From positions 1-64,000 of the forward strand of contig RDDZ01000014.1 in NCBI GenBank assembly GCA_003852775.1: a DNA stretch of 64,000 bases, given 5' to 3'. The stretch comes from Microbacteriaceae bacterium (GTDB lineage Bacteria > Actinomycetota > Actinomycetes > Actinomycetales > Microbacteriaceae). This document shows, one piece after another, positions 38,456-48,383 of this stretch. The notes below the pieces were generated by a model. That model made no database searches and was not told where the DNA came from. It worked only from the letters and a program-made list of their open reading frames with translations. Numbering within the stretch: the first letter of the stretch is position 1; every line of letters starts with the position of its first letter. A program made the translations under genes and the position numbers.

Positions 38456-39629
38456 GGATGAGCGCGTCGCCCTGACCACCACCGCCGCACAGGGCGACGG
38501 CCGCCGAGCCGGAGCCCCGGCGCGCGAGCTCGTGCACGGCGTGCACGACGAGGCGGTTGCCGGATGCGCCGATCGGGTGGCCGAGGGCGATCCCGCCGCC
38601 GTGGATGTTGACGACGTCGTCGGAGAGGCCGAGCTCGGCCTGCGAGCGCACGACGACCGCGCCGAAGGCCTCGTTGATCTCGACGAGGTCGAGGTCGGCG
38701 GGCGCGATGCCCTGCTTCTCGCACGCGCGCGCGATCGCACGGGCGGGCTGCGCGTGGAGCGAGTTGTCGGGTCCGGCGACCTGACCGGAGGCCCCGACGG
38801 TCGCGAGCACGCTCCAGCCCTCCGCCTCGGCCCGCTCGCGCGTCGTGAGCACGACGGCGGAGGCGCCGTCGGAGATCTGCGAGGCGTTGCCGGCGGTGAT
38901 CGTGCCGCCCTCCGCGAACGCGGGCCGCAGGCGCGCGAGCGTCTCGACGGTCGTGTCGGGGCGCACCCCCTCGTCCGCCGTCACGAGCACGCGGTCGCCC
39001 TTGCGCTGCGGGATCTCGACGGGGACGATCTCGGCCTCGAACACGCCCGCGGCCTGAGCCGCGGCGGCGCGCTGGTGCGAGCGGGCGGCGACGGCGTCCT
39101 GGGCCTCGCGCGTGACCCCGAAGTCCGCGTTGCGGCGCTCCGTCGACGCGCCCATGCTGTCGTGCTCGAAGGCGTCGGTGAGGCCGTCGTAGGCCATGTG
39201 GTCGAGCACCTCGACGGTGCCGTACGACCAACCCTCGCGCGAACCCATGAGCAGGTGCGGCGCGCGCGTCATCGACTCCATGCCCGCGGCGACCACGACG
39301 GTCGCGTCGCCCGTGCGCAGCATCCGCGCGCCGTCGATGATCGCGGTGAGGCCCGAGAGGCACACCTTGTTGACGGACCCGGCGTGCACGTCCCAGCCGA
39401 TGCCCGCCCCGATCGCGGCCTGGCGGGCGGGGTTCTGACCGGCGCCGGCCGCGAGCACCTGCCCGACGAGCACGGCGTCGACGGCGGATGCCGGGATGCC
39501 GCCGCGCTCGAGGGCGCCGCGGATCGCGGTCGAGCCGAGCTGCACGGCGGTGAGCGCGGAGAGCGCCCCCTTGAGGCGGCCCTGCGGCGTGCGCGCCGCC
39601 GCGACGATGACGACGTCCTGCGCGCTCAT
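38445..39629 (-). CDS. acetyl-CoA C-acyltransferase (thiolase)
   Basis: '[19 protein letters not shown]', 'NEAFGAVVV', '[18 protein letters not shown]'. Confidence 0.95.
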   Translation of the reverse strand: MSAQDVVIVAAARTPQGRLKGALSALTAVQLGSTAIRGALERGGIPASAVDAVLVGQVLAAGAGQNPARQAAIGAGIGWDVHAGSVNKVCLSGLTAIIDGARMLRTGDATVVVAAGMESMTRAPHLLMGSREGWSYGTVEVLDHMAYDGLTDAFEHDSMGASTERRNADFGVTREAQDAVAARSHQRAAAAQAAGVFEAEIVPVEIPQRKGDRVLVTADEGVRPDTTVETLARLRPAFAEGGTITAGNASQISDGASAVVLTTRERAEAEGWSVLATVGASGQVAGPDNSLHAQPARAIARACEKQGIAPADLDLVEINEAFGAVVVRSQAELGLSDDVVNIHGGGIALGHPIGASGNRLVVHAVHELARRGSGSAAVALCGGGGQGDALILTR

Positions 39630-40282
39630 CGCACGGCCTCCGCGAGCTCGGGCGCCACGGTGAGCGGCGGCTCGGTGGCGGCGATCACCTCGTCGACGGT
39701 CACGCCGGGCGCCGTCTCCACGAGCACGAGCCCGTCGGGCGTCACGTCGATGACGGCGAGGTCGGTGATGATGCGGTCGACGACGCCGCGGCCCGTGAGC
39801 GGCAGCGAGCACTCGTCCACGATCTTGGCCGAGCCGTCCTTCGCGACGTGCTCCATGAGCACGATGACGCGCGCGGCGCCGTGCACGAGGTCCATCGCGC
39901 CGCCGGGACCCTTCACCATCTTCCCGGGGATCATCCAGTTGGCGAGGTCGCCGCGGGCCGACACCTGCATGGCACCGAGGATCGCCGCATCGATCTTGCC
40001 GCCGCGGATCATGCCGAAGCTCAGCGCGGAGTCGAAGAAGGAGGCGCCGGGGAGCACCGTGACGGTCTCCTTACCGGCGTTGATGAGGTCGGGGTCGACG
40101 GCGTCCTCGCTCGGGTAGGGTCCGACGCCGAGGATGCCGTTCTCCGACTGCAGCACGACGGTGACCCCGTCGGGCACGTGGTTCGGCACGAGCGTCGGCA
40201 GGCCGATGCCGAGGTTCACGTAGGAGCCGTCGGCGAGCTCGCGGGCCGCCCGGGCGGCCATCTCGTCACGCGTGAGCGCCAT
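39626..40282 (-). CDS. 3-oxoacid CoA-transferase subunit B
   Basis: '[37 protein letters not shown]'. Confidence 0.94.
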   Translation of the reverse strand: MALTRDEMAARAARELADGSYVNLGIGLPTLVPNHVPDGVTVVLQSENGILGVGPYPSEDAVDPDLINAGKETVTVLPGASFFDSALSFGMIRGGKIDAAILGAMQVSARGDLANWMIPGKMVKGPGGAMDLVHGAARVIVLMEHVAKDGSAKIVDECSLPLTGRGVVDRIITDLAVIDVTPDGLVLVETAPGVTVDEVIAATEPPLTVAPELAEAVR

Positions 40283-40287
40283 CCGCG

Positions 40288-41067
40288 TCACTTCCCTTCC
40301 GTCGCGGCGGCGACCGTGCGCCGCTCGATGCGCTTCTCGATATCCGTACCCACCTCGACGACGCGGTGCACGTACACGCCGGGCAGGTGGATGCTGTCGG
40401 GGTCGAGCTCGCCGGGCTCGACGAGCCGCTCGACCTGAGCGATGCAGATGCGCCCCGCCATCGCGGCGAGCGGGTTGAAGTTGCGGGCCGCCTTGTTGAA
40501 CAGGAGGTTGCCGTGGCGGTCGCCGACCGCGGCGTGCACGAGGGCGAAGTCGGTGACGATCGCCTCCTCGAGCACGTACTCGCGCGGGGTGCCGTCGACG
40601 GCGAAGGTGCGCACGTCCTTGACGGGCGAGGCGACCGCGATGCCGCCGTTCCCGTCGTAGCGGCGGGGCAGTCCGCCCTCGGCGACCTGGGTGCCGACGC
40701 CGGTCTGTGTGAAGAACGCGGCGATGCCGGACCCGCCCGCGCGCAGCTTCTCGGCGAGCGTGCCCTGGGGTGTCAGCTCCAGCTCCAGCTCGCCCGAGAG
40801 GAACTGCCGCTCGAACTCCTTGTTCTCGCCGACGTACGACGAGGTCATCTTCCGGATGCGCTGGGCCTGCAGCAGGATGCCGAGGCCCCAGTCGTCGACG
40901 CCGCAGTTGTTGGACACGATCGACAGGTCCTTCGTGCCCTGTGCGTAGAGCGCCTCGATGAGGGCCATGGGGTTGCCGGAGAGCCCGAAGCCCCCCACCG
41001 CGAGCGAGGCGCCGTCCGGGATGTCGGCCACCGCCTCCGCCGCGCTCGCGATCCGCTTGTCGATCAT
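40288..41067 (-). CDS. 3-oxoacid CoA-transferase subunit A
   Basis: '[23 protein letters not shown]', '[25 protein letters not shown]'. Confidence 0.94.
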   Translation of the reverse strand: MIDKRIASAAEAVADIPDGASLAVGGFGLSGNPMALIEALYAQGTKDLSIVSNNCGVDDWGLGILLQAQRIRKMTSSYVGENKEFERQFLSGELELELTPQGTLAEKLRAGGSGIAAFFTQTGVGTQVAEGGLPRRYDGNGGIAVASPVKDVRTFAVDGTPREYVLEEAIVTDFALVHAAVGDRHGNLLFNKAARNFNPLAAMAGRICIAQVERLVEPGELDPDSIHLPGVYVHRVVEVGTDIEKRIERRTVAAATEGK

Positions 41068-41149
41068 CGTCGATCCTCCGCCGTCGGTTCCGTCGCTGGG
41101 TGCCGCCATCCTCCGGCCGCCGCGGGGTCGACGGGAAACCGCGGCTTGC

Positions 41150-41188
41150 GATGTGGAATCGGATGCGCGTAGCGTCCACATCGTGGAC
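41150..41188. promoter_or_regulatory. IclR-type operator region
   Basis: GATGTGGA...TCCACATC and palindrome GTCCACATCGTGGAC (41174-41188) overlapping the annotated GTG. Confidence 0.6.
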
Positions 41189-42013
41189 GTTTCGGAGGTG
41201 CCGGTGTCCACATCGGCACGCAGCACGAGCAGCTCCGGCGGGGGCACGCAGGCCGTCGACCGGGCCGCGCAGCTGCTCAAGCTCGTCGCGCGCACGGCCG
41301 ACGGGGCCCGGGTGTCCGAGCTCGCGGCGGCGGCGTCGCTCACGCGCCCGACCGCCCACCGACTGCTCGCGGCCCTCCGGCGGGAGGGGCTCGTCGACCG
41401 CGACGAGGAGACGGGCCTGTGGGTCCCCGGCCCCGAGCTCTACCTCATGGGCACCGCGGCGGCCGCCCGCTACGACGTCGCCGACCTCGCGCGCGACATC
41501 GTGCGCTCGCTCGCGGCCGTCACCGAGGAGAGCGCCTTCTTCTCGGTGCGTCAAGGAGACGAGACCGTGTGCCTCGTGCGCGAGGACGGCAGCTTCCCCA
41601 TCCGCTCGTTCGTGCTCTCGGAGGGCGTGCGGTTCCCCCTCGGCGTCGCCTCGGCGGGGCTCGCGATCCTCGCCTTCCTGCCGCCGGACGAGATCGACGC
41701 CTACTTCGCGCGGCATCCGGAGCTTCCCGAGCGCTGGGGTGCCGCCCACGGGGAGAGGCGCCTGCGCGCCCGGCTCGCCGAGACGCAGGAACGCGGCTAC
41801 GCGCTCAACCCGGGGCTCATCGTCGAGGGCAGCTACGGGCTCGGTGCCGCCGTGTTCACCCGCACCGGCCACCCGCAGTGGGCGCTGAGCCTCACGGGGG
41901 TCGAGTTCCGTTTCGCGCCCGAGCGCGTCGAGAAGCTCGGCCGCATCCTGCTCTCGCACGCCCACCAGCTCACGGCTCGCATCGCGTCGAGCGGCCGCGG
42001 CGCCTGGCGCTGA
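41183..42013 (+). CDS. IclR family transcriptional regulator
   Basis: '[51 protein letters not shown]'; start may be at 41204. Confidence 0.93.
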   Translation: MDVSEVPVSTSARSTSSSGGGTQAVDRAAQLLKLVARTADGARVSELAAAASLTRPTAHRLLAALRREGLVDRDEETGLWVPGPELYLMGTAAAARYDVADLARDIVRSLAAVTEESAFFSVRQGDETVCLVREDGSFPIRSFVLSEGVRFPLGVASAGLAILAFLPPDEIDAYFARHPELPERWGAAHGERRLRARLAETQERGYALNPGLIVEGSYGLGAAVFTRTGHPQWALSLTGVEFRFAPERVEKLGRILLSHAHQLTARIASSGRGAWR

Positions 42014-42042
42014 GCGCGACCGGCGTCCGCGAGAATGGCCGG

Positions 42043-42828
42043 ATGACGACCGACGCCGACCGCCCCGTCCGGCCCGCCCTCTGGGCGCTCATCGGTGTCG
42101 GCGCCTTCACGGGTCTCGTCTCGGGGATGTTCGGGGTCGGTGGCGGCGTCGTCGTCGTGCCCGCTCTCGTCGCGCTCGGCATCGCGCAGAAGCGCGCCTC
42201 CGCCACCTCGCTCGTCGCCCTCCTGCCGATCTCCGCCGCAGGCGCGACGACCTACGCGATCAGCGGGCAGGTCGACGTCGTCGCGGCGCTGCTGCTCGCC
42301 GTCGGCAGCGTCGTGGGGTCGCCGATCGGCGTGCGCATCCTGCACCGGCTGCCGCAGCGCGTGCTCCCGTGGAACTTCGTGGGCTTCGTCGCGCTCGTGG
42401 TCGTCGGCCTGCTGCTCGTGCCGCCGTCGCGCGAGGGCGTGGTCGTGATCACGTGGGGGTCGGCCGCGGCGCTCATCGGCATCGGACTGCTCGCCGGTAT
42501 CCTGTCGGGCCTCGTCGGCGTCGGCGGGGGTGTCGTCGCCGTGCCGGGGCTCGAGCTGCTCGTGGGCGCGGGCGACCTCGTGGCCCGGGGCACCTCGCTG
42601 TTCATGCTGATCCCGACGACGATCGTCGGCATCCTGAGCCACCGCCGGCACCTCCAGGTCGACCTGCGCTCGGGGCTCGTGATCGGCCTCGCCGCGGTGC
42701 TCGTCGCACCGCTCGGGGCGTTCCTCGCGCGGCTCGTGGACCCCTTCGTCGGCTCGGTGCTGTTCGCGGTGTTCCTCGTCGGGGTGTGCGTCGTCGTCGT
42801 GGTGCGACAGCGGCCGAAGCAGGGCTGA
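42043..42828 (+). CDS. TauE/SafE family sulfite exporter-like transporter
   Basis: Two repeats of '[19 protein letters not shown]' / '[19 protein letters not shown]'. Confidence 0.92.
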   Translation: MTTDADRPVRPALWALIGVGAFTGLVSGMFGVGGGVVVVPALVALGIAQKRASATSLVALLPISAAGATTYAISGQVDVVAALLLAVGSVVGSPIGVRILHRLPQRVLPWNFVGFVALVVVGLLLVPPSREGVVVITWGSAAALIGIGLLAGILSGLVGVGGGVVAVPGLELLVGAGDLVARGTSLFMLIPTTIVGILSHRRHLQVDLRSGLVIGLAAVLVAPLGAFLARLVDPFVGSVLFAVFLVGVCVVVVVRQRPKQG

Positions 42829-42853
42829 CGCGCCCGGCGGCGCTTTGGAAAGT

Positions 42854-42870
42854 GTTACGATCTAGGTAAC
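42854..42870. promoter_or_regulatory. candidate TA operator
   Basis: GTTAC-GATCTAG-GTAAC just upstream of the toxin start; ATCTAGG also occurs as a direct repeat. Confidence 0.55.
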
Positions 42871-42878
42871 ATCTAGGG

Positions 42879-43175
42879 ATGGAGTTGCGATATGCTGGCC
42901 GCGACCTGGAGAAGGTCTGCACAGACGCGCGTCTGATGCAGCGACGACTTGGGGTCGACGTGGCGAAGGCACTCCAGCGTCGAATCAAGGAGCTTGAGTA
43001 CGTCCAGGAGATGGACGATCTGCTCCGGGGCACCGGCAAGTGGGAACAGCTGACGGCTGATCGCGCAGGCCAGTGGTCCGCCCGACTATCAGCTAACTGG
43101 CGATTGATCGTTACTCCTGACGGGAACGATCAATCAGTACTGGTCGTGGAAATCGTTGACTACCACCGGAAATGA
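42879..43175 (+). CDS. higB: HigB-like RelE-superfamily toxin
   Basis: 'LQRRIKELEYVQEMDDLLRGTGKWEQLTADRAGQWSARLSANWRLIV...EIVDYHRK'. Confidence 0.85.
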   Translation: MELRYAGRDLEKVCTDARLMQRRLGVDVAKALQRRIKELEYVQEMDDLLRGTGKWEQLTADRAGQWSARLSANWRLIVTPDGNDQSVLVVEIVDYHRK

Positions 43176-43197
43176 TCGACTAGAGGGAGGGGCCGCA

Positions 43198-44256
43198 ATG
43201 TCGACGCCAACGAACTACGTAGTCCCCACCGGCGAGTTCATCACCGAGTGGATGGACGACGAGGGTATTAACGCCGCGGAACTCGCGCGTCGCTTGGGAA
43301 CGTCACGCAAGCACATCAGCGAGTTGCTCAGTGGGAAGGCGCCGCTATCGCACGAGATGGCACTCAATCTCGAGCGGGTCACGGGCGTGTCGGCGCGGAT
43401 CTGGAACCTTTACGAGACGGGTTACCGCTCAGATCTTGCTCGCCGATCGTCAGATGTGCAGCTTGAATCACAGTACGAGCGGGCCGCCGAGTTTCCCCTG
43501 AATTACCTCCGCAAGTATCGCTTCATCACCGCCGACCCGCGCGACCGGGCAGGCACCGTCCGGCAACTGCTAAGCCTTCTCGGCGTTGCCGACTTCGATG
43601 CTTTCTGGACCACCTGGCAGAAGGGGAGCGTCGCCTACCGCCGGTCGGCCGCCGCCCGCGAGCATGTCCCCGCCCTCGCCACGTGGCTTGCGATCGCGGA
43701 AAACCAAGCGGATGAACTGGGCGAAGCACCCCGGTTCAATCGCGACGGGCTGCAGCAACGACTCTCCGATCTTCGCGCGCTCACGGCGCACGAAGACCCA
43801 GTCGTGGCCGTAGAAATCGCTGTGGAGCGTCTGCGCGACGTAGGCGTCATTCTTTGCTTCGTTCCCGCCGTCCCCGGACTGGGTATCCATGGGGCCACTC
43901 GTTGGATCGACGGACGCCCGCTTATCCAACTCTCACTGCTATGGAAGACCGACGACCAACTTTGGTTCACCCTCTTCCACGAGTTGGGCCATGTGTTGCT
44001 CCACGGCGACAAGGAGCTGTACGTCAACGGCGAACACACCACAGCGGAGGACGAAGCGAATACCTGGGCCTCGGACCTACTGATTCCTCCAGCGATCGCC
44101 GCAGAACTGCCCCGCGGGCGTAACACCGCTGCCGTGCGGGCGATTGCCGAGAGGCTGGGAATCGCCCCCAGTATCGTCCTCGGACGCATTCAGAGGGAGA
44201 CGCGCGATTATGCGTGGGGGAAGGACCTCCAGCGAAAGCTCGAATGGAAGGTTTGA
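43198..44256 (+). CDS. higA: HigA-type XRE antitoxin fused to ImmA/IrrE (M78) metallopeptidase
   Basis: N-terminal 'LARRLGTSRKHISELLSGKAPLSHEMALNLERVTGVSARIWN', C-terminal 'FHELGHVLLHGDKE' HExxH. Confidence 0.88.
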   Translation: MSTPTNYVVPTGEFITEWMDDEGINAAELARRLGTSRKHISELLSGKAPLSHEMALNLERVTGVSARIWNLYETGYRSDLARRSSDVQLESQYERAAEFPLNYLRKYRFITADPRDRAGTVRQLLSLLGVADFDAFWTTWQKGSVAYRRSAAAREHVPALATWLAIAENQADELGEAPRFNRDGLQQRLSDLRALTAHEDPVVAVEIAVERLRDVGVILCFVPAVPGLGIHGATRWIDGRPLIQLSLLWKTDDQLWFTLFHELGHVLLHGDKELYVNGEHTTAEDEANTWASDLLIPPAIAAELPRGRNTAAVRAIAERLGIAPSIVLGRIQRETRDYAWGKDLQRKLEWKV

Positions 44257-44331
44257 CACTCAGCCTCGTCTGAGTCCAATAGACGGTGGCCGCTTCAGGC
44301 ACTCGCAGATTGTGCTCCGAAACAGCACGGG

Positions 44332-44991
44332 CTATGCGCCGGTCTCGGAGTGCGGCGCGTGCACCGGTTTCGACTCGCTCGACCCGCGCTGCCGCAGGTA
44401 CACGGCCGCACCCGCGAGCACGGCGACCACCATGAACTCGCTCTGCCAGTTCTGGAACGACTCGAACCAGAACTGCGAGGTGCCGAGGTACTCGAGCGGC
44501 GTCACACCGGGGAGGCCGTGCTGGGCCTGCTCCTCGCTGTAGGCCCCCGCGCCCGAGACGGCATGGGTCGCGAACGAGCCGATGAACAGCACGGCGAAGA
44601 GCAGGAGCAGCGAGTTCTCGTAGAGCACGAGCACCCAGCCGCCGCGACGCATCGGCCACGGGGCATCCGGGTCGTCGCGATGCCCGCGCGGATCCTCGTC
44701 CTGCGGGGCCGGCTTCCCGATCGGCTTCGACTCGGACGACCCCTTCTGGAACAGGACGATCGTGAGCGCCACGTACGACGCCATCTGAAGGAACTCGCTC
44801 TCCCAGTTCTCGGAGACCGCCTCCCAGAAGTCGCCCGACGCGAGGTAGGCGCCCAGACCCTCCGGGGCGACACCGTGCGTGATCGCCTCCTCGTTGGCGA
44901 CCTGCCACCCCGTGAGCGTCATCCCCACGAGGAAGATCGCGAAGAGCGCCGCGTTGACGAGCACCAGGCCGTGATGCCGGACCCAGGTCAT
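44332..44991 (-). CDS. DUF6766-like membrane protein with internal duplication
   Basis: Two homologous halves ending 'FQKGSSESKP' and 'RQRGSSESKP'. Confidence 0.75.
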   Translation of the reverse strand: MTWVRHHGLVLVNAALFAIFLVGMTLTGWQVANEEAITHGVAPEGLGAYLASGDFWEAVSENWESEFLQMASYVALTIVLFQKGSSESKPIGKPAPQDEDPRGHRDDPDAPWPMRRGGWVLVLYENSLLLLFAVLFIGSFATHAVSGAGAYSEEQAQHGLPGVTPLEYLGTSQFWFESFQNWQSEFMVVAVLAGAAVYLRQRGSSESKPVHAPHSETGA

Positions 44992-45084
44992 GAGCACCTC
45001 TCTCCGGTGCCCCGACGCTATGCCCGAGCGTGCGGCGCAGCACGGGGCTTGACGGCGCGCCGATGCGGGACTACCGCTTGGGGG

Positions 45085-45294
45085 ATGGCCGACGAACCGA
45101 AGCAGCTGACCGACCCCGAGGAGCGCGAGGAGCAGCTGACGCGTGCGCCCAAGTCAGACCCCGAGGACGCGGCGCCCCGAGTCGAGCTCTCGCCGGGCAC
45201 GGGCGGGGCGGCGCGCATCGACGTCGCCGATACGGCGGTCGTGCGTCCGGGCAAGCCGGACGAGGACGTCGAGGACGCCGCGTCGGACGGCTGA
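45085..45294 (+). CDS. hypothetical acidic small protein
   Basis: 69 aa ORF. Confidence 0.5.
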   Translation: MADEPKQLTDPEEREEQLTRAPKSDPEDAAPRVELSPGTGGAARIDVADTAVVRPGKPDEDVEDAASDG

Positions 45295-45332
45295 CGCGCC
45301 GGACGGATGCCGCACCCGTCTAGCCTCGAGAC

Positions 45333-45728
45333 ATGCCCCTCGCCTCCGGCCCCGGCTTCCCCGTCGCGCTCGTCGTCGCGGCGGCGCTGCTCGCGCTCGT
45401 CGTCGTGGCAGGGGTCGTCGTGTCGCGCATCCGCCGCACGCAGGCCGCGGTACCGCCCGCGACCGCCGACACGGCCGGCCCCGCGCCCGCCCCGGAACCG
45501 GAGCCCGAGGCACCCGTCGACGGCGCACCCGCGCGCCCCGACCCGCGCGCGCCCGGCACGGTCTGGGGCCTGCACGTGCCCGGCACCCCCGTGCAGCGCA
45601 TGGCGAAGTCGCTCGCCGTCGGGTTCGCGATGATCGACCCCGAGGAGACCTCGCGCGTGGTGCACTCGGCCGACGACGGCGCCAACTGGTGGGTGCTGCC
45701 GCGGGAGCGGTGGGGCGAGGACGTCTAG
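45333..45728 (+). CDS. hypothetical single-pass membrane protein
   Basis: N-terminal TM; TAGCCT-N6-ATG leaderless-type promoter. Confidence 0.6.
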   Translation: MPLASGPGFPVALVVAAALLALVVVAGVVVSRIRRTQAAVPPATADTAGPAPAPEPEPEAPVDGAPARPDPRAPGTVWGLHVPGTPVQRMAKSLAVGFAMIDPEETSRVVHSADDGANWWVLPRERWGEDV

Positions 45729-45752
45729 CGCTCGCACGCGAACGGGAAAGGC

Positions 45753-45775
45753 CCGATCAGAACTCGTCTGATCGG
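45753..45775. terminator. hairpin between 45333-45728 and the tRNA 3' end
   Basis: CCGATCAG-N7-CTGATCGG. Confidence 0.65.
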
Positions 45776-45784
45776 ACCTCGCTG

Positions 45785-45857
45785 TGCGCCCGGAGGGACT
45801 CGAACCCCCAACCTTCTGATCCGTAGTCAGATGCTCTATCCATTGAGCTACGGGCGC
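45785..45857 (-). tRNA. tRNA-Arg(ACG)
   Basis: GCGCCCGTAGCTCAATGGATAGAGCATCTGACTACGGATCAGAAGGTTGGGGGTTCGAGTCCCTCCGGGCGCA; cloverleaf with anticodon loop CTACGGA. Confidence 0.96.
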
Positions 45858-45952
45858 ATGTCGACGCGAAAAGTCAACCTGACGACTATATCAGGGCGAC
45901 GAGGGTGCGCGTGACACGCGTCCGCGGTCGTGCGGGCGCCGGGTCCTCGGTG

Positions 45953-46078
45953 TCAGCCGTCCCCGTCGATCGCCGCCGTCGGATCGAACGGCACCTCGTA
46001 CTCGTCCCACTGCATCCCGAACTCGTGGAACCGGTCGGAGTCGGTCAGGAGGCCGACCTCCGTCTCGTCTTCTCTCAT
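45953..46078 (-). CDS. candidate 41-aa acidic protein
   Basis: MREDETEVGLLTDSDRFHEFGMQWDEYEVPFDPTAAIDGDG*, below ORF-track cutoff. Confidence 0.45.
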   Translation of the reverse strand: MREDETEVGLLTDSDRFHEFGMQWDEYEVPFDPTAAIDGDG

Positions 46079-46188
46079 CGCTCATCACCCCTTCCTCTGA
46101 ATCGTGCGTGGGGGGCGCGCGACACAGCAGGGGATTGACAGCGCGGCGAGCGCGTGCTCATCGCGCGTCGGACGGATGCGACACCTGA

Positions 46189-46238
46189 CGTCACAGGGCG
46201 TCGCACGGTGTCGCACACCGTCGCACAACGTCACCTCG
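46189..46238. repeat. five 10-bp iterated direct repeats upstream of wHTH paralogue 2
   Basis: CGTCACAGGG CGTCGCACGG TGTCGCACAC CGTCGCACAA CGTCACCTCG. Confidence 0.8.
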
Positions 46239-46330
46239 ATGGCCGGCAGCCCGGCTTCCGGTTCAGACTCGACAGGAGGCGACCGGCCCGACCCGCGGCC
46301 GGACGCGCGCGCGAGAGGAGGAGGTCGACC

Positions 46331-46978
46331 GTGTCCGCGGAGTACGTCACGATCCCCTGGGAGGGTGCGGCCGGGGCGAGGACCCCGGTGACGCCGCCGC
46401 GAGGTCTCGGGCTGCGCGGCTTCGGCATCTACGTCGGCATCGACGAGCGGGCGGCGGATGCTGCCGGGGTCGACATCGGGGCGCTCGTGGGCGACGTGCA
46501 GCGCGCCATCACTGAGATCCCCGGCGCGGAGACCTTCGCCTCCGTCGTGCTCGCCCCGGAGGGCGACCGCGAGCCGTCGCTCGACGTCGTGCGCACGGCC
46601 CTCGGCGAGCCGTCGCTGGGGCACGCCCCCGCACGCGCCGTCACCCGCGACCAGGGCGTCGTCGTCGACCTCGCGCGGCACCGCGTGAGCGTCGACGGGC
46701 GCGTGGTCTCACTGAGCTTCCGCGAGCACGCCCTGCTCACGTTCCTCGTGCAGCACCAGGGCGAGGTGCACGACCGGCAGCGCCTGCTCTCGGCGCTCGT
46801 CGGCGAGACCGACGGCGACCCGATCAGCGAGCGCACGATCGACGTCTACCTGCAGCGGCTGCGCCGCCGCCTGCACCCCTACGGCGATGTCGTGCGCACG
46901 GTACGGGGCCGCGGCTACCGGCTCGACCCGCATCCGGACGTCACCGTCGTGCGGCCGCTCGTCGGCGCCGCGGGCTAG
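46331..46978 (+). CDS. OmpR/PhoB-type winged-helix regulator with non-receiver N-domain (paralogue 2)
   Basis: 'RGFGIYVGIDERAADAAGVDIGALV' parallels paralogue 1; C-terminal wHTH 'RTIDVYLQRLRRRLHPYGDVVRTVRGRGYRLDP'. Confidence 0.85.
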   Translation: MSAEYVTIPWEGAAGARTPVTPPRGLGLRGFGIYVGIDERAADAAGVDIGALVGDVQRAITEIPGAETFASVVLAPEGDREPSLDVVRTALGEPSLGHAPARAVTRDQGVVVDLARHRVSVDGRVVSLSFREHALLTFLVQHQGEVHDRQRLLSALVGETDGDPISERTIDVYLQRLRRRLHPYGDVVRTVRGRGYRLDPHPDVTVVRPLVGAAG

Positions 46979-48375
46979 CCGAAGCGGAGCGGCGCGAGCG
47001 GCACGTCGAGGTTGGCGCCGCCGCGGTACCGCGCCCCCAGGTGCGACTCGGGGAGGCGGGCGCCACCGCCGAAGAGGGTCTCCCGCAGGGTACGGGGCTC
47101 GTCGGGGCGCTCGTCGAGCCGCCCGCGCCGACGCAGCTCCGGCACGACGAGCTCCGCGAAGTCGCGGGCCGTGTCGAACGAGTGGTACTGGCGCAGGTTG
47201 ATGCCGTCGACCCCGTCCTCGTCGAGCCAGCGCTCGATCTCGTCCACCACGACCGACGGCGTGCCCGCCACGAAGTACCGCCCCTCGCGCTGCGTGCGCA
47301 GCGACTCGAGCACGACACCGACCGTCGCGCCCGGGTCGAGGTACGGCACCGCCGACGCGGGCAGCCCCGCCTGCGCGAGCGCCTCACCGATCGTCAGTTC
47401 CCGCGGCAGCGCGGGCAGGTCGAGCGGGAAGCCCGAGTGGGCCAGGATGCCGTCGACGCTCGTGCGCTCCTGGTACAGCCGCCAGCGGTCGGCGGCCTCC
47501 TCCTCGGTGCGCCCGACGACGACCCCCGCCTGCACGATGAAGCGCAGTTCGCCGCCGTCGCGCCCGTGGCGACCGGCGGCCTCCCGCATCCGCTGCGCGT
47601 TCTGGCGGAAGTCCTCGGCCGAGCGCCCGCCCGTGAAGACGAGCTCGGCGTGCCGCCCCGCGAACTCGATGCCCGCGGGCGACCCCGTGGCCTGGTAGAG
47701 CACGGGCGTGCGCTGCGGCGACGGCGAGGCGAGGTGCGGCCCGGCGACGCGGAAGTGCTCGCCGACGTGGTCGACGTAGCGCACCTTCGACGGGTCGGCG
47801 TAGACGCCCGCGTCGCGGTCGGCGACGACGGCGTCGTCGTCCCAGGAGCCCTCCCACAGCTTGTAGACGACGTCGAGGAACTCGTCGGCGATCTCGTAGC
47901 GGCGGTCGTGCGGGATCTCGTCCTCGAGTCCGAAGTTGCGGGCCGCGTTCGGCAGGTACGAGGTGACGATGTTCCAGCCGACCCGGCCGCGCGTGAGGTG
48001 GTCGAGCGTCGACATGCGCCGCGCGAACGAGAACGGCGGCTCGTAGCTCGTCGAGAACGTCGCCCCGAACCCGAGGTGCTTCGTGACCGCCGCCATCGCG
48101 GGGATCACCAGCAGAGGGTCGTTCGACGGGATCTGCAGCCCCTCGCGGATGGCGGTCTCGGGCCCGCCGCGGAACGTGTCGTAGGCGCCCACGACGTCCG
48201 CGAGGAAGACCCCGTGGAAGCCGCCCTCCTCGAGCAGCTGCGCGAGTTCGATCCAGTACTCGATCTGCTCGAAGCGGTGCCGGTTGTTGCCCGGCAGGGT
48301 CCACAGGCCGTGGGTGATGTGGCTCACCGTGTTCATCTCGAACAGGTTCAGGATGAGCTTCTTCTTCTCGGGCAC
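46975..48375 (-). CDS. LLM class flavin-dependent monooxygenase, NtaA/SnaA/DszA type
   Basis: 'HGLWTLPGNNRHRFEQIEYWIELAQLLEEGGFHGVFLADVVG', 'GRVGWNIVTSYLPNAARNFG'. Confidence 0.92.
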   Translation of the reverse strand: MPEKKKLILNLFEMNTVSHITHGLWTLPGNNRHRFEQIEYWIELAQLLEEGGFHGVFLADVVGAYDTFRGGPETAIREGLQIPSNDPLLVIPAMAAVTKHLGFGATFSTSYEPPFSFARRMSTLDHLTRGRVGWNIVTSYLPNAARNFGLEDEIPHDRRYEIADEFLDVVYKLWEGSWDDDAVVADRDAGVYADPSKVRYVDHVGEHFRVAGPHLASPSPQRTPVLYQATGSPAGIEFAGRHAELVFTGGRSAEDFRQNAQRMREAAGRHGRDGGELRFIVQAGVVVGRTEEEAADRWRLYQERTSVDGILAHSGFPLDLPALPRELTIGEALAQAGLPASAVPYLDPGATVGVVLESLRTQREGRYFVAGTPSVVVDEIERWLDEDGVDGINLRQYHSFDTARDFAELVVPELRRRGRLDERPDEPRTLRETLFGGGARLPESHLGARYRGGANLDVPLAPLRFG

Positions 48376-48383
48376 GCTGCTCC

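Noticed and set aside
41833-42651. 272-aa minus ORF opposite the TauE gene
   Set aside because: Asp/Arg/His-rich antisense artefact.
45785-45857. tRNA-associated integration site
   Set aside because: tRNA-Arg is a common att site, but no integrase or repeated tRNA 3' end was seen nearby.
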